From NCBI GenBank assembly GCA_019454045.1, contig SKCR01037612.1, positions 124,001 to 188,000 of the forward strand: 64,000 nucleotides of DNA, in the 5' to 3' direction. Below the pieces are notes generated by a model. It did not search any database. It was not told where the DNA came from and worked only from the letters and a program-made list of their open reading frames with translations. Each line of letters opens with the position of its first letter. Position 1 is the first letter of the stretch. Shown one piece after another: positions 46,281-57,509 of the stretch. Made by a program: the position numbers and the translations under genes. The DNA comes from Zanthoxylum bungeanum (Eukaryota; Streptophyta; Magnoliopsida; Sapindales; Rutaceae).

Positions 46281-47293
46281 ATGGATGCTTTTCTTAAACA
46301 ATTCTACGTGGCTATTCTGCTTTTGAGTATTGTTAGTGCTTTGGCTGGCGTTAGCCATCATGACGATGAGAATGGTTACGGTCGTCCAAGTAGTTTTAAG
46401 TCTCGAAATGGTTTTGGAAATGATGACGATGATAATGATGATTATTGCTCGTACCGAAATTGGCGAAGTTGTGGGAGTTTCTTTGGTGGAGGTGGAGGTG
46501 GAGGCGGCGGAGGAGGCGGAGGTGTGAAGGGTGCGGGTGTTGGTTATGGACATGGTGAAGGACATGGAGCTGGAGGTGGTTTTGGAGGTAATGGTGGAGG
46601 TGGTGCTGGTGGAGGAGGTGGAGAAGGTGGTGGAGGTGGGCTTAATGGAGTGTCTGGACATGGTAGTGGTTATGGTGCTGGTGTTGGAGGTGGGGCTTTT
46701 GGAGGTGGAGGTGGAGGTGGAGGAGGAGAGGGTGGTGGGGGTGGTAGCAGTGATAATGAGAATGGTTCTGGTGAAGGGTCTGGTCATGGTTCTGGTTTTG
46801 GTGCTGGAGGGGGAGGCGGAGGCGGGGGCGGGGCGGAGGCGCGGGCGGTAAGGGTTCAAATGGTGGGTATAGTCATGGAAGTGGTTTTGGGGCTGGTGTT
46901 GGTTTTGGAAGCAATGAAGGAGGTGGAGGAGGAGGCGGCGGCGGCGGTGGTGGAGGAGGTTCCAATGGGGGGTATGGTCATGGAAGTGGTTTTGGTGGTG
47001 GTGCCGCAGTTGGCATTGAAGGTGGAGGAGGAGGAGGTGGAGGTGGAGGTGGCGGCGAAGGAAGTGGACACGGTGAGGGTAGTGGGTATGGAGCAGGAGT
47101 AGGTGTTGGTGGTTCTAACGGTGGCAAAGGTATGGGACAAAGACATGGAGGTGGCAATGGCAACAATGGAGTGAGTGTAGGATTTGGGATGGGCATTGGA
47201 TTTGGATTTGGGGTTGGGGTTGGCATTGGAAATAATGGAGGTGAAGATGCGAGTAACTATGATGCCAACAATGGTAATGGAGATCGACCCTAG
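46281..47293 (+). CDS. Large secreted glycine-rich protein, reading frame shifted once
   Basis: The start ATG at 46281 opens a signal peptide (MDAFLKQFYVAILLLSIVSA) followed by an Asp-rich segment (GNDDDDNDDYCSYRNW) and long GGGGG/GHGSGYGAG repeats. Near 46820-46850, in a GGCGGAGGCGGGG run, the frame changes. The upstream frame then reads non-glycine sequence to 47102, while another frame continues perfect Gly-rich coding (KGSNGGYSHGSGFG) to TAG 47293 with a distinctive end (NYDANNGNGDRP). About 337 residues would result from one uninterrupted frame. A true one-base indel or a sequence error in the G-rich run are equally possible. Probable cell-wall protein. Confidence 0.75.
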
Positions 47294-47739
47294 AGATCAA
47301 ATATAAGAGAATATTTTGATGCTTTCAAACCGTCGTCAGAACAATGTTTCATTCTTTTGTAGAAATTGATTATATGTTCGATCTTTCTATATTGCATTGC
47401 ATGTAATGCCCCATGCATAAGCATCGATATTTACTGTTTTTGTTCTCAAATAAATGGTTTATTTTATATTCTACTACAAATCTTGTATGCATCTTCCTTT
47501 AGATCCTTCAAATTCAAGCTCTGCACTTATTTTGCAAGTCAACTACATGTAGTTCTGACAAACTGTATTAATTAACATGCCTGTTGAACTTGATAATCGA
47601 ATCAAAACTTTGAATTAGTAGTTGGTTTAAAAAGATAATGAGAAAATTATACAAATAAATTTGATTAATATTTTATAAAGATTTTATCAAGTTCACAGAG
47701 AACCTGATAATACTGCGTTATTTCGTGCTTTCTATTGAC
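47294..47739. other. 3' UTR and spacer
   Basis: No gene seen between the glycine-rich gene and the UTP6 pseudogene. Confidence 0.5.
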
Positions 47740-50444
47740 TGTAACCTTTTCCAAACAATGTTCGTCAATCTTCACACGCCGCGAAATCAGCGAAATCGTT
47801 AAACAGCGCCGCAAGTTCGAGTACAGGCTGAAGAGACCGAGTCCATTGAAGCAAGACTACTTGGCGTATATCGAGTACGAATCTCAGCTCGACGCTCTCC
47901 GCCGCCTCAGGAAGAAATCGGTTGCGCCTGAGACAGAAAACGAAGAGAGACACGTGAACAAGAAGTCCAAGAAAATGAAAAAGTCAGTTTCGGATTTCGC
48001 CGGAGTCGCGAGGATTCTGGAGATTTATAGGCTGGCCGTTATGAGGTTTAAAGGAGACATTGAGTTGTGGTTTAAGTATTTGGAGTTTTGTAGGCTGCGG
48101 AAAAATGGAAGAATGAAGAAGGTAATTGTTTTGTTTTCTATTTCATGTGTGTTTGGTTTTTGAAACTTTGTTGAGTTGTCATTGGTGTGTTTGTTTGGCT
48201 GCTGAGAAAATAAATAGGCTGAGTGAATAGAGTTTGCTTATTATAGTTGTTACTTGATAGTGAAATTTTTTTTTGAGACTTTGAATGTTATGTCCTGTTA
48301 CAATGTGCTCTGGGAGCAATTTTCAATTCTAATTGTTTGTGGTTGCTGTATTTGCGCTCACGGTTGTAATTATAAAGAGTGTTCAACCAAAATGACATTC
48401 ACTCTGTCTGCTAGGTATGTTTAGACTGCAAAAAAAAAAAAAAAATCGATGCTCCCATTTTCTTTCATGCTTAAGTAACTACTGAAACTTTAAATCCTTC
48501 AGTAAATTGGGAAAATGGGGTTGGTTCAAGTATGAGTCCCTGGTTCATTTAAGTTATAATCCTAAATCTTTGAATTGTTTTATGAATGTATCGTAGTTTC
48601 AATCTTTGTTAAATCTTTTTGTTAAACATTTGTAGGTCCTGGCTCAAGTGATTAGGTTTCATCCGAAGGTCCCTGGAGTTTGGATATATGCTGCAGCTTG
48701 GGAATTTGATCACAACTTAAATGTGACTGCTGCTCGTGCTCTAATGCAGAATGGTTTGAGAGTGTGCCCAACATCAGAAGACCTTTGGGTAGAGTATCTC
48801 CGCATGGAACTCACATATCTTAAAAAATTAAAGGCCCGGAAGGTTGCTCTTGGAGAGGACAAGGGAACTTTGGTCCGTGATTGTAGAGATGCTGATGAAA
48901 AGCAATGGAAAAATGAAAACAAAGATTTGTTTATGCCCCTAGATGGAGAGGTAGAAAATAATGATGGATCACAGGACGATAATATGGAGTCTGAAAAAAA
49001 GCTAGACTTGTTTAGGGAACAGGGGTTAAGAGTTCTTCGGACTATTTACAATGGAGCAGTGGAAGCTCTCACTTCTAGTTTGAGCATGAGATAGCGATTC
49101 TTTGAAATTGTGGAAGCATCAAATTTGGCACAATCTGATGACTTGCGTGAAGAAATATTAAGTGAGATGAAGAGAGATTTTTCAGCAGATCCAAAATATT
49201 GGGACTGGCTTGCAAGACTTGAAATGACTGATTCTATAGGCAAGCAGGAGACAAAGGAGGATATCATACCTTCTCAAATGCAGAAAGCTATTCAGGTATG
49301 AGTTGGTATGACTTAGTGAAATCCTAAAAACTAGCAAATTGTTTCATTTTTGGTTTATTATGATTTATTTTATCTGCATTATACATTGCTTAACAAGCAT
49401 CTTTGACTCATACTTTGCAAGGAACTTGACTGTACAAAATTCCACACATTCTAAATGCTAGTGAATTCTCTGTCTAGTGATTACCTCGGACTCTTCTTTT
49501 GTGTAGGTTTATGAGGAGGCCTTGAAAAATGCGCCTTGTAGCATGATGTTTGATCAATATTCCAAGTTTTTGATGGATATGATTGCTCCCAAACCAGTAG
49601 AAACCAGAGTTTCTGAGTTATTCTGTCACATTAAACATTATATTTCACATCTTTTGACTGTATATGAAAGGGCAGAAGCAGTGGGGTGCTTGACCGAAGA
49701 TATTGCTTGCAGATATATTACACTTTACTTGCAACTAGGGAAAATGGATGAAGCCCAGAAACTAGCAGCAAAGCTTTGCAGTGGAGAACTATCAGATTCA
49801 GTACATTTATGGTTATTAAGGGTCTCAATGGAAGTCAGATGTGCTACAAAGAATTACTCTGGTCCAAGTAAGGCTGATATGCTATCCATCTTTGAACTAC
49901 TGAGAATTATTTTGACAAAAGTTTCAGTAACGATAGCTGAGAGCTTATGGTTTATGGTATGTTATCAAATACTCAGTTGTTATTACCTATTAGTCCTATG
50001 CAACCATGTTTCTTAAAATTATTCTATACTGCAGGCACTAGAGTTTTTTATAAATCAAAATCTCTATTTTGATAAGTTGGTGGAGATTTCCCTCATTTCA
50101 GTGGCTAAAGATGGTGGTGGTGAACATGGATTTTCCCTCCCTTCTGCTATCATAAATATTGTTCTTCAGAAAGATGGTATTCAGCAAGCAAGAGAGATGT
50201 ACAAGCGGTGAGTTTGTAAATAGGAGCTACTGACCATCGTGCTAATGACTTAAAATTTATTGTTGACCAGCATAACAGGCTTGCATTATAGTAAAAGATA
50301 TAGCCAGAATCTTGTTTTAACCTACACTATTTTCATTCCTTCCACAGTTGGGAACATCCGAAACTGCTGCAGCTGTCCATTGGCGTGCAAGGAAGACACT
50401 CTAAGGACTCGGCTGCATTTACTGCTTTTTCAGATCCATTCTAA
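47740..50444 (+). pseudogene. UTP6: UTP6 (U3 snoRNP component, HAT repeats) duplicated pseudogene
   Basis: UTP6 acts in the small-subunit processome on pre-18S rRNA. Exon-like segments with intact GT-AG introns are about 47756-48121, 48636-49295, 49507-49956, 50035-50207 and about 50348-50444. Diagnostic stretches are FTRREISEIVKQRRKFEYRL, LWFKYLEFCRLRKNG, WIYAAAWEFD and AAAVHWRARKTL. Defects: the N-terminal part before FTRRE is missing and has no in-frame ATG; a TAG at 49092-49094 replaces the codon after SLSMR; the exon region between MYKR and LGTSE (some 60 residues in the family) is absent; and a one-base shift follows RKTL near 50401. Retained introns mark a duplicated rather than retro-processed copy. 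A functional UTP6 is expected elsewhere. Confidence 0.9.
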
Positions 50445-51008
50445 TTCATTTGTGATTGTAGGCGAAACGCCACCAATTTTGACCTTGTTTCCTAATTAAT
50501 ACCCTTTACTTATTTGGGTGTAATTGAAAAGAGTGTCTGTTTTCTTTTTTGAACTTCAAACAATCAGACACTGCTGCAATTCTGGTGGGAACAATAATTG
50601 ATTCTAAAATCAATCATAATGCCTGTCTTGAGAGAGGTCTTACATACTGAACAGTAGTACTCATGTCAAGAAGAAATCAGATGAAATTATAAAATCCACC
50701 TATGAAGATGCAATTTCAAACAAGATCATTAATAAGCTGCCACTCATGCGGGAAAAAGATTTGGAAGAATAGTACCTTCATTAACGCTAGCCAACAAAAT
50801 TATTGAGAAGCATAAAAAGTAGCCGATCCAGAAGTGTGAAGAGAACAACAGATATACCTATGACTCGGTACAGAAATACATATTGGAGATTTAAACAGAG
50901 AAGTTATTCAATGACCTGCTGTATTAATTTACAATGTTTGAAATTGAATCATCAGCCGAACATGAGATTTGAGGAAAATGCATTTTTTTCTGGATATTGA
51001 ATCACCCG
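50445..51008. other. Spacer between convergent pseudogene and minus-strand gene
   Basis: Contains the 3' flank of the minus-strand gene. No further gene supported. Confidence 0.45.
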
Positions 51009-52351
51009 CTAAACTCTTGGCCACTGTGGACTCACTACCTGCACAAGCCATATAGATAAATGCATAAGCAGCAGCCATAACAGAGTAACACCAAACAAAT
51101 AGAAGTTTATTGTTAGACAGATATTCGCCTCTGATTTAATGAAAGATGAAGCAAAGGTCCCTAACCTCTAGTGTGCTGAAAACTAATCGCATTCGACTGG
51201 CAACAACTGATGGCTCTTCAGCGAGTCCCACAACCGCCATTTGCTCTAACTGAAGAGTCTTCACTGGAAGCCTTTGTAAGCACAAGAGAGAGAGAGAGAG
51301 AGATCAGCTAAAGTCTGTACTAGGCTACTAGCAGCAAAAAATAAATATGGTTAAAGTACCTTACCATGCCATTCCCCGCACATAATATGCATTTGCTATG
51401 AGAGCACAGAAGCCTTTCCACTGAAGCAGTATTTCATCTGATACTGGAGGTGTAGATGACCATCTAACTATAGTCGGTTGTGGTGTACACAAGATGGTGA
51501 TGAATATGATGCTCAACCACAGAATACACTCATCAACCTAAACCATAAATAAGAAATATGGGGATCCACTTCAGAACATTCATAATGAATGTTGCAATCA
51601 AGCGGCACAAAAGCGAGTAATACATAAAAAAAGTGAGTCACCTCCTCTGAGAAAATCTTGGATTTCAGACTGGTGCCTCCACCATAGCTTTGCAGCGCTT
51701 TGATTTCAACACCAGATTCCTTCAAAGCAGTAAGTTCTTTCCTTAATCCTTCATCTGTGCAACCTAGTGCATATGCATTCACTCCCGCACTAATGAATTC
51801 CTGATTTACATTAACCAAGTCCTAACATGTTATTCAGAGAATACGGCATAGCAACCTTTAGAACAGATTAAGCCAACAGATTAATATACTTTAAGGTTGT
51901 CACCTCCACCACGGTCAATGACATTCCTGTATCGCCTAAACAAACTGATTGCTATATTGCGTGATGAACGATACTCATCATCCGGCGAGATTGAATCATG
52001 TGAACGACACTGACATTTGAAATTATAATCAAGTAATTCAATGAAGTTAAAATCAACTAAAAGTGAAAGGGCACACTTTAACCGAAGGGACAGAACTCTG
52101 CTTACCAGCCACTTCTTTGAAGGCAGTCGTTGCGATAAATGATTAATATCTAGCAGATCATGGCCTTTCCAAGAAAAGGAGGAATTACGAACTACATTAA
52201 CACAAGAACCCTGAAATGGGCTAGGAGAAATTGCAATGCTAGTCAAGTAATTAACATTCGTAATCTTGCAGGGAGAAGCATCATGCAGTGTGTTATAACC
52301 CTGATATCCCAGGCACTTGCTGATAGCTCCAAGATGATGAACCGTCAACAT
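51009..52351 (-). CDS. Conserved plant protein of unknown function, six exons, probably organelle-targeted
   Basis: Exons on the minus strand are 52351-52106, 52009-51890, 51800-51642, 51537-51365, 51271-51166 and 51038-51009; all six join in frame to give 277 residues and end SPQWPRV. The first exon is Ser/Asn-rich with few acidic residues and could be a plastid transit peptide (inference). Recognisable blocks are SLFRRYRNVIDRGGGDNLK, EFISAGVNAYALGCTDEGLR, ESGVEIKALQSYGGGTSLKS, a hydrophobic segment ILWLSIIFITILCTPQPTIV, and LQLEQMAVVGLAEEPSVVAS. I recall a plant-wide family with these blocks (an Arabidopsis member perhaps At1g63610) but no proven function. The complete, undamaged frame argues that it is expressed. 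Confidence 0.85.
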
Positions 52352-53587
52352 TGTGGAACCATAATATACTTGCCTTTAAATACAAAAACAAACACCCATA
52401 AGGGTACAGAAAAGAAGATACAAAATAGTTTCCAAAACTATTACTTGTACATAAAAATGTGCCAAGGATTTTAACTGAATAAAAGTTTTATTTTTTTTCC
52501 CTTTTATCTTGCAAAGCAAACACCACAGGATTTGCAAAACTCGCAATTCAATTTTTTTTCAACTAAACGTAAATTTCTGAGGCAATAAAGCAAAAACTTT
52601 ACTAAAAGCTAAGCAAAGAAACACAATTTGTTTGCTCATCATAATCTAATCCTAGCTCCTTAGTCCCTCACATAAATTTCCCAGTTAAGAAAACAAAGGT
52701 AACCAATAGAAATTTGATCATACATATTAGTCGTCACTTATCAGCACCATATAATCATTATGGTCAAATTTAAAAAGATTGAGCTTTGAAATAACAAAGC
52801 AAAAAAGAAAAGTCTTATCAATAAATAAGAAAAGAATGAGATAATTTAAAATTACCCGTTTTAGTGTATAGTTGAGCTCTTGTGGAAAGAACAGCAAAAA
52901 CGAAGCAGGTTAATTTTCAGAGACAGAAAGATGGCAGAATAAAAAATATAAAAGAACCATAATAAAATGAAATGGATTGCTTTTTAAAGAGTTCTAAGAG
53001 GCTTTAACTGAAGCCACCAATCTTTTGAATGGTTCCAAAGATTCCATTTGAATCCCATTTATTCTGGCTGTTATGAGAAAATAAAAAGAAACGTGGGCAC
53101 ACCTCATACAACATTTTTCTGCTTTCGTGTTCGATGACTAGTGAGACTCCCTTGCAAAAACAGAACATTTGGGTGAGTTTTGTGTCCGATTCAAGAAACT
53201 ACGTCGTTCCATATAAGCAACTTTGCTTCTTTGTTGGGCCGAAGCCGAAGCCCTTTAGAATCATGTGGTACAGAGAATAAATGACTAATTATCCCCTCCA
53301 TTGGGCTAAATTTAAGACCCACTTGCAAAAACCAAAAACCAAAATCTTATAATTTTATTTTTTTTGAAAGTAACCTTAAATCATTCATTAAATATGTCAA
53401 AGTTCACCAACTTAAGATCTCCTGCACTCACTTCCACAACAAGGAATCTTACACCCATCTAACATCAGATCACTCAACTGGGTCCCCCGCAAACCTCGGA
53501 GAAAAAGAAACAGAGGCAAAAAGACACCAGTCCAAGATTCTATACCAAGTTTGACAGCCGTTGATTTTTACAGTAGATAGCCAAAAA
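52352..53587 (-). promoter_or_regulatory. 5' region of the minus-strand gene
   Basis: No coding frame supported. Two TGGGCY motifs (TTGGGCC at 53234-53240, TTGGGCT at 53301-53307) resemble the site II/TCP elements of housekeeping promoters, but they lie about 0.9 kb from the ATG, so a 5' UTR intron would be needed. Confidence 0.3.
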
Positions 53588-56500
53588 CAGTACAACTTAA
53601 CTTTTTTTTTTTTGGAAGAAAATAAGATTATCATTAAATCAAAGAGGTGAGAATACACCTAATGTTTGATGGAAAGTCGTCTTTCCAAATAACAGGATAA
53701 CAAATATTAGTTGCTACTTTCGCTAAAGCGTGAGCAATAACGTTACAGAAACGAGAAGCGTAGCAAACAAAATGGTCGTCTAACCTAGCTAGCTTAGCAA
53801 TAATGTCATTAATGATCCACAGAGTTTCTGTCAACGTGCCCTTCCTGTTATGAATCAAGTCCTCAACTTGAGTGCTATCAGATTCCACTATCAAGCGCCG
53901 GATATTCAGCTCTTCAGCAACATGGAGGCCAAACTTGATAGCTTCAGCCTCACCCACTTGGACATCCCCAATGAACTCGATGTTCTTAACCGCTACACAC
54001 AAAACATTCCCGGCAGAATCCCTAAGAACCACTCCCAACCCAGCCTTACAAGTACAAAAATCAACTGCCACATCTGTATTCAATTTAACCCAACCCGCCG
54101 GAGGAGGCTTCCATGTTCGGTCACCACTACTGGGCGACCTACGAGCGATTGTTAAGTCTGTAATTGACAACAAATTGCAAGAGTCCACCATAGCCTCCGC
54201 TTTAGCAAAAGACCTAATCGGGTCTTCAGCACTACCTTCAAATAAATGTACATTCCGAGCTTGCCAAATCACCCAACATAAGGCTCTAAACAACTCGACT
54301 TCTACCTCACTCCCAAGCTTCCTTACTTCAGAAATCACAGTCAATAGATCTGCCCTTCCCGCCACACTGACAACTGAGAAAAAAAGAGATAATTTCCAGA
54401 CTCTACTAGCAAACTTACAGTGAAACAATGCATGGGAGATAGATTCACAGCAGTCCCCACATCGAAAACATGAAGGATCCATCCGTATCTTCCTCTTCCA
54501 CAGATTTTCTGCTGAAGGCAGCAGATTTTCGGTCAACCTCCATAGTAGAATTTTGATCTTTGAGGGGAGAGAGCTACTCCAGATAAGCTTCCAATACTCT
54601 GCCCCTCCATTCGAACTACCAGGCTCCTTGTTTTTCTTCTCACTCCACGCCAATTGATACCCACTTTTCACCGAATACAAGCCCCTTTTGTCAAAGTGCC
54701 ACAGTTGATGATCTTCACTTGGCTCGCTTGGAAGATGAATTTTCAAAATTTCCTCAGCATCAATTTGGTGAAAACTCCTTGAAATCAAATCTCCATTCCA
54801 AGAATTACCAATCAGCAGATCCGCGACCAACGACCCTTCCCTAATGCTAGAAGGCATGACAGGTTTGAAAACTCCTGGTTTAGGGATCCATTTATCTTCC
54901 AGAATCTTAACTTTCTGCCCGTTACCTATCCTCCAACGCAAACCTTTATCCAGTAGCTCCTTGCCCCAAAGAATACTACGCCATATAAATGAAGGATTTG
55001 ACCCCAATTTTGCATTCTGAAAATCTGAATTTGCAAAGTATCTCGCCTTCAACACACGGGCTACCAAAGAATTGGGCTCCTGAATTAATCTCCACCCTTG
55101 TTTCGCAACCAATGCTTGATTAAAAGAGGACAGCTCTCGAAACCCCAAGCCTCCCCGAGATTTAGCCACACATAACTTGTCCCATTTAACCCAGTGGATC
55201 TTCTTCTTATAATTGTTTGACCCCCACCAAAATCTTGAAATTTCCTTCTGGATATCATCACAAACCCCTTGAGGCATTCTAAATACGCTCATAGCATATG
55301 CCGGAATAGCTTGAGCTACAGCTTTAATAAGGACCTCCTTCCCCCCACACGAAAACAACTTAGACTGCCATCCCGAAATTTTTCCTATAACCCTCAGCCT
55401 AATCTCATTAAAGAAACTCGACCTTTTCTTTCCAATCATCGCAGGAAGACCTAAGTATTTCTCGTGTCTTGAAACCACCCTTAACCCAAATATATCCTTA
55501 ATCGTCTCCATCTGCCCTGACTTGGTTTTGCTACTAAAGAACATGGAACTTTTATCATAATTGAATACATGTCCTGAAGCTGCTGAATATCTGTCCAAAA
55601 CTTTCTTCAAAGCTTGGCAATCGGCGGCTTTAGCCCTGGAGAAGATCAAACTATCATCGGCGAATAACAAATGGGAAATGGAAAGCTCTCTATTAAATCT
55701 CAGCCCTCTAAACAAGTCTTGTTTCTCCGCATTTAAGATGGATTGCGAAAACACCTCTGCACAAAGAATAAAGAGATATGGGGATAGGGGACATCCTTGC
55801 CTGATGCCCCGTTGAGGAGTAATATTACCCCTAACTGTCCCATTAAGAATCAACGAAAATGAAGCTGTAGAAATACACCCCAAAATCAAACGCACCCATT
55901 CACTTGAAAAACCCAGCTTCAACATCACATTTTCCAGAAAACCCCATTCAATCCTGTCATAAGCCTTGCTCACGTCAAGTTTAAGAGCCACCAAGCCATT
56001 ATACCCTTTAGCTTTCCGAATTTTATGTAAACATTCGTAGCCTATAATAATGTTGTCTGTAATAAGTCTTCCAGGAATAAAAGCACTCTGCGAAGGTGAG
56101 ATAATTTGATGCAGAATAATTTTGATTCTATTGGCAATAGCCTTAGTCACCAACCGATAGATAACATTACATAAGCTAATAGGCCTAAAATCAGAGACTC
56201 TTTCTGGCTGCGCCGACTTAGGGATCAAGGCAATATAAGTGTGGTTGAGATGACCTATATTACCTTTCTTATTAAGCACTTGTAAGCAAACTTCAGTAAC
56301 TTCAGGGCCCACAACTTCCCAGTGTCTAGTAAAGAATCCGGCTTGTAACCCATCTGGTCCGGGCGCCTTAGTAGGACACATCTGAGAAAGAGCGACTCGA
56401 ATTTCCTCCTCCGTGAATGGCTTTCCCAGCTGAAGGTTCATTTCTGAGGAAACCCGGGGAGAAATGCCGTTGATAACATCAGCTATACAAGCCTGAGATG

Positions 56501-57304
56501 GATTTGAGCTAGTAAAAATACTCTGAAAGTAGTCACAAAAGACTGTCTCAATATCTTTATCCTCCTCAACCCAATGGCCTTCCTTGTCTCTAATCCTTTT
56601 GATTTTATTCTTTCTATTTCTGGCCACTGCCCGGTGATGAAAGTACTTCGTGTTTTTGTCGCCCCCCTTCAGCCAATCTGCTCTAGATCTTTGCTTCCAA
56701 TAAATCTCCTCCTCAGAGAGCCATTTATCAAGTTGCCCTTCAATCTTCCTGATTTCCTCCCTGTCATTGTACTGATTCCCATTCCTCTTAATAAGGCTGA
56801 GTTCGCTCAATAAATTCTCAATCTTCCTGTTATGACCCTTGAACTCATAACAACTCCAGTTATTGAGCCTCTCCATAACTCTGGCTGAAGCTACTTTAAC
56901 ATTGAGAATCTTGTCTGCAAAACTACTCATATTCAACGTCCCCCACTCATCTTTAACGATATCTTTACATACCTCATAAAAACTCCATCTATCTTCATAG
57001 TGCAGCCTTTTACCGTGATACTTCCTACTACAATTGAGCTGATTTCTCTCTCGCACTTCCATGATCACTGGACAATGGTCCGAGCTCCAAGCAACCCCAT
57101 TAACGGCAGGCCTAGCATAGAAAAATTGTGCCCAAGCATCATTATAAAAGAACCTGTCCAACCTCTCCTCTATCAATTGTGAACCGAACCTCATATTAGA
57201 CCAAGTGAATGGATATCCCTTGCATCCTGCATCCCTTAACTGGCACCCTCTTGTAGTGTTTTTAAAATCAGCAATGGCCCTCCAAAATCAGTACAACTTA
57301 ACTT
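53588..57304 (-). mobile_element. 5'-truncated LINE (non-LTR retrotransposon) with perfect 16-bp TSD
   Basis: The element 53604-57288 lies on the minus strand; the T run at 53601-53613 is its poly-A tail. CAGTACAACTTAACTT is duplicated exactly at 53588-53603 and 57289-57304. The 5' end is cut inside the endonuclease domain, typical of incomplete target-primed reverse transcription. Intact tail, perfect duplication and an undamaged 1.2 kaa frame indicate recent insertion. Confidence 0.96.
53634..57194 (-). CDS. LINE ORF2: endonuclease C-terminus, reverse transcriptase, zinc-knuckle and RNase H
   Basis: The frame continues open to about 57288, so 57194 is only the first ATG. Domains in order on the 1186-residue product: endonuclease tail (ERLDRFF, SDHCPVIM, about 1-50); reverse transcriptase with KAPGPDG at about 274, FRPISLCN, KLDVSKAYDRIEW, QGCPLSPYLF and the catalytic FADD at about 511; a zinc-binding segment (CFRCGDCCESISHALFHC, about 908); and a C-terminal RNase H domain (LNTDVAVDF at about 1038, VESDST). 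RNase H at the C-terminus is common in plant LINEs. No stop or frameshift is visible. The element lacks ORF1 and the endonuclease N-terminus, so it cannot move by itself. Confidence 0.95.
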   Translation of the reverse strand: MRFGSQLIEERLDRFFYNDAWAQFFYARPAVNGVAWSSDHCPVIMEVRERNQLNCSRKYHGKRLHYEDRWSFYEVCKDIVKDEWGTLNMSSFADKILNVKVASARVMERLNNWSCYEFKGHNRKIENLLSELSLIKRNGNQYNDREEIRKIEGQLDKWLSEEEIYWKQRSRADWLKGGDKNTKYFHHRAVARNRKNKIKRIRDKEGHWVEEDKDIETVFCDYFQSIFTSSNPSQACIADVINGISPRVSSEMNLQLGKPFTEEEIRVALSQMCPTKAPGPDGLQAGFFTRHWEVVGPEVTEVCLQVLNKKGNIGHLNHTYIALIPKSAQPERVSDFRPISLCNVIYRLVTKAIANRIKIILHQIISPSQSAFIPGRLITDNIIIGYECLHKIRKAKGYNGLVALKLDVSKAYDRIEWGFLENVMLKLGFSSEWVRLILGCISTASFSLILNGTVRGNITPQRGIRQGCPLSPYLFILCAEVFSQSILNAEKQDLFRGLRFNRELSISHLLFADDSLIFSRAKAADCQALKKVLDRYSAASGHVFNYDKSSMFFSSKTKSGQMETIKDIFGLRVVSRHEKYLGLPAMIGKKRSSFFNEIRLRVIGKISGWQSKLFSCGGKEVLIKAVAQAIPAYAMSVFRMPQGVCDDIQKEISRFWWGSNNYKKKIHWVKWDKLCVAKSRGGLGFRELSSFNQALVAKQGWRLIQEPNSLVARVLKARYFANSDFQNAKLGSNPSFIWRSILWGKELLDKGLRWRIGNGQKVKILEDKWIPKPGVFKPVMPSSIREGSLVADLLIGNSWNGDLISRSFHQIDAEEILKIHLPSEPSEDHQLWHFDKRGLYSVKSGYQLAWSEKKNKEPGSSNGGAEYWKLIWSSSLPSKIKILLWRLTENLLPSAENLWKRKIRMDPSCFRCGDCCESISHALFHCKFASRVWKLSLFFSVVSVAGRADLLTVISEVRKLGSEVEVELFRALCWVIWQARNVHLFEGSAEDPIRSFAKAEAMVDSCNLLSITDLTIARRSPSSGDRTWKPPPAGWVKLNTDVAVDFCTCKAGLGVVLRDSAGNVLCVAVKNIEFIGDVQVGEAEAIKFGLHVAEELNIRRLIVESDSTQVEDLIHNRKGTLTETLWIINDIIAKLARLDDHFVCYASRFCNVIAHALAKVATNICYPVIWKDDFPSNIRCILTSLI

Positions 57305-57499
57305 AGAAACACACGAACATGAATAAAAACAGAGAGTTGCAACCACTCACTCACGATGGGTTTTGTTTTTCGTTGGCCCTCTCTTGAAGTTGAAAGTTGA
57401 AAGTTGAAACCCTCTTTCCAGCCATGCAGTGGCCCTCTCTTAAAATTAAAATAAGTGTTTTGTAGAATATTAAAAAAAGAGAGACGGTCGTTGGTAGTG
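57305..57499. other. Junction DNA between the LINE and the first copia copy
   Basis: CTTTCCAGCCATGCAGTG at 57414-57431 is the exact inverse of copia pol sequence at 57504-57521, with TGGCCCTCTCTT on both sides of related phrases. A GTTGAAA triplet repeat lies near 57388. No gene. Confidence 0.55.
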
Positions 57500-57509
57500 T
57501 GAACACTGC

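Noticed and set aside
46272..46859. Ser/Thr-rich reverse-strand frame of 195 codons and Pro-rich frame at 46978-47226
   Set aside because: Antisense of the GGN-repeat glycine-rich gene; composition is explained by the repeat.
53850..54423. Forward-strand frames of 101 and 183 codons inside the LINE
   Set aside because: Antisense to the intact LINE RNase H region; no domain.
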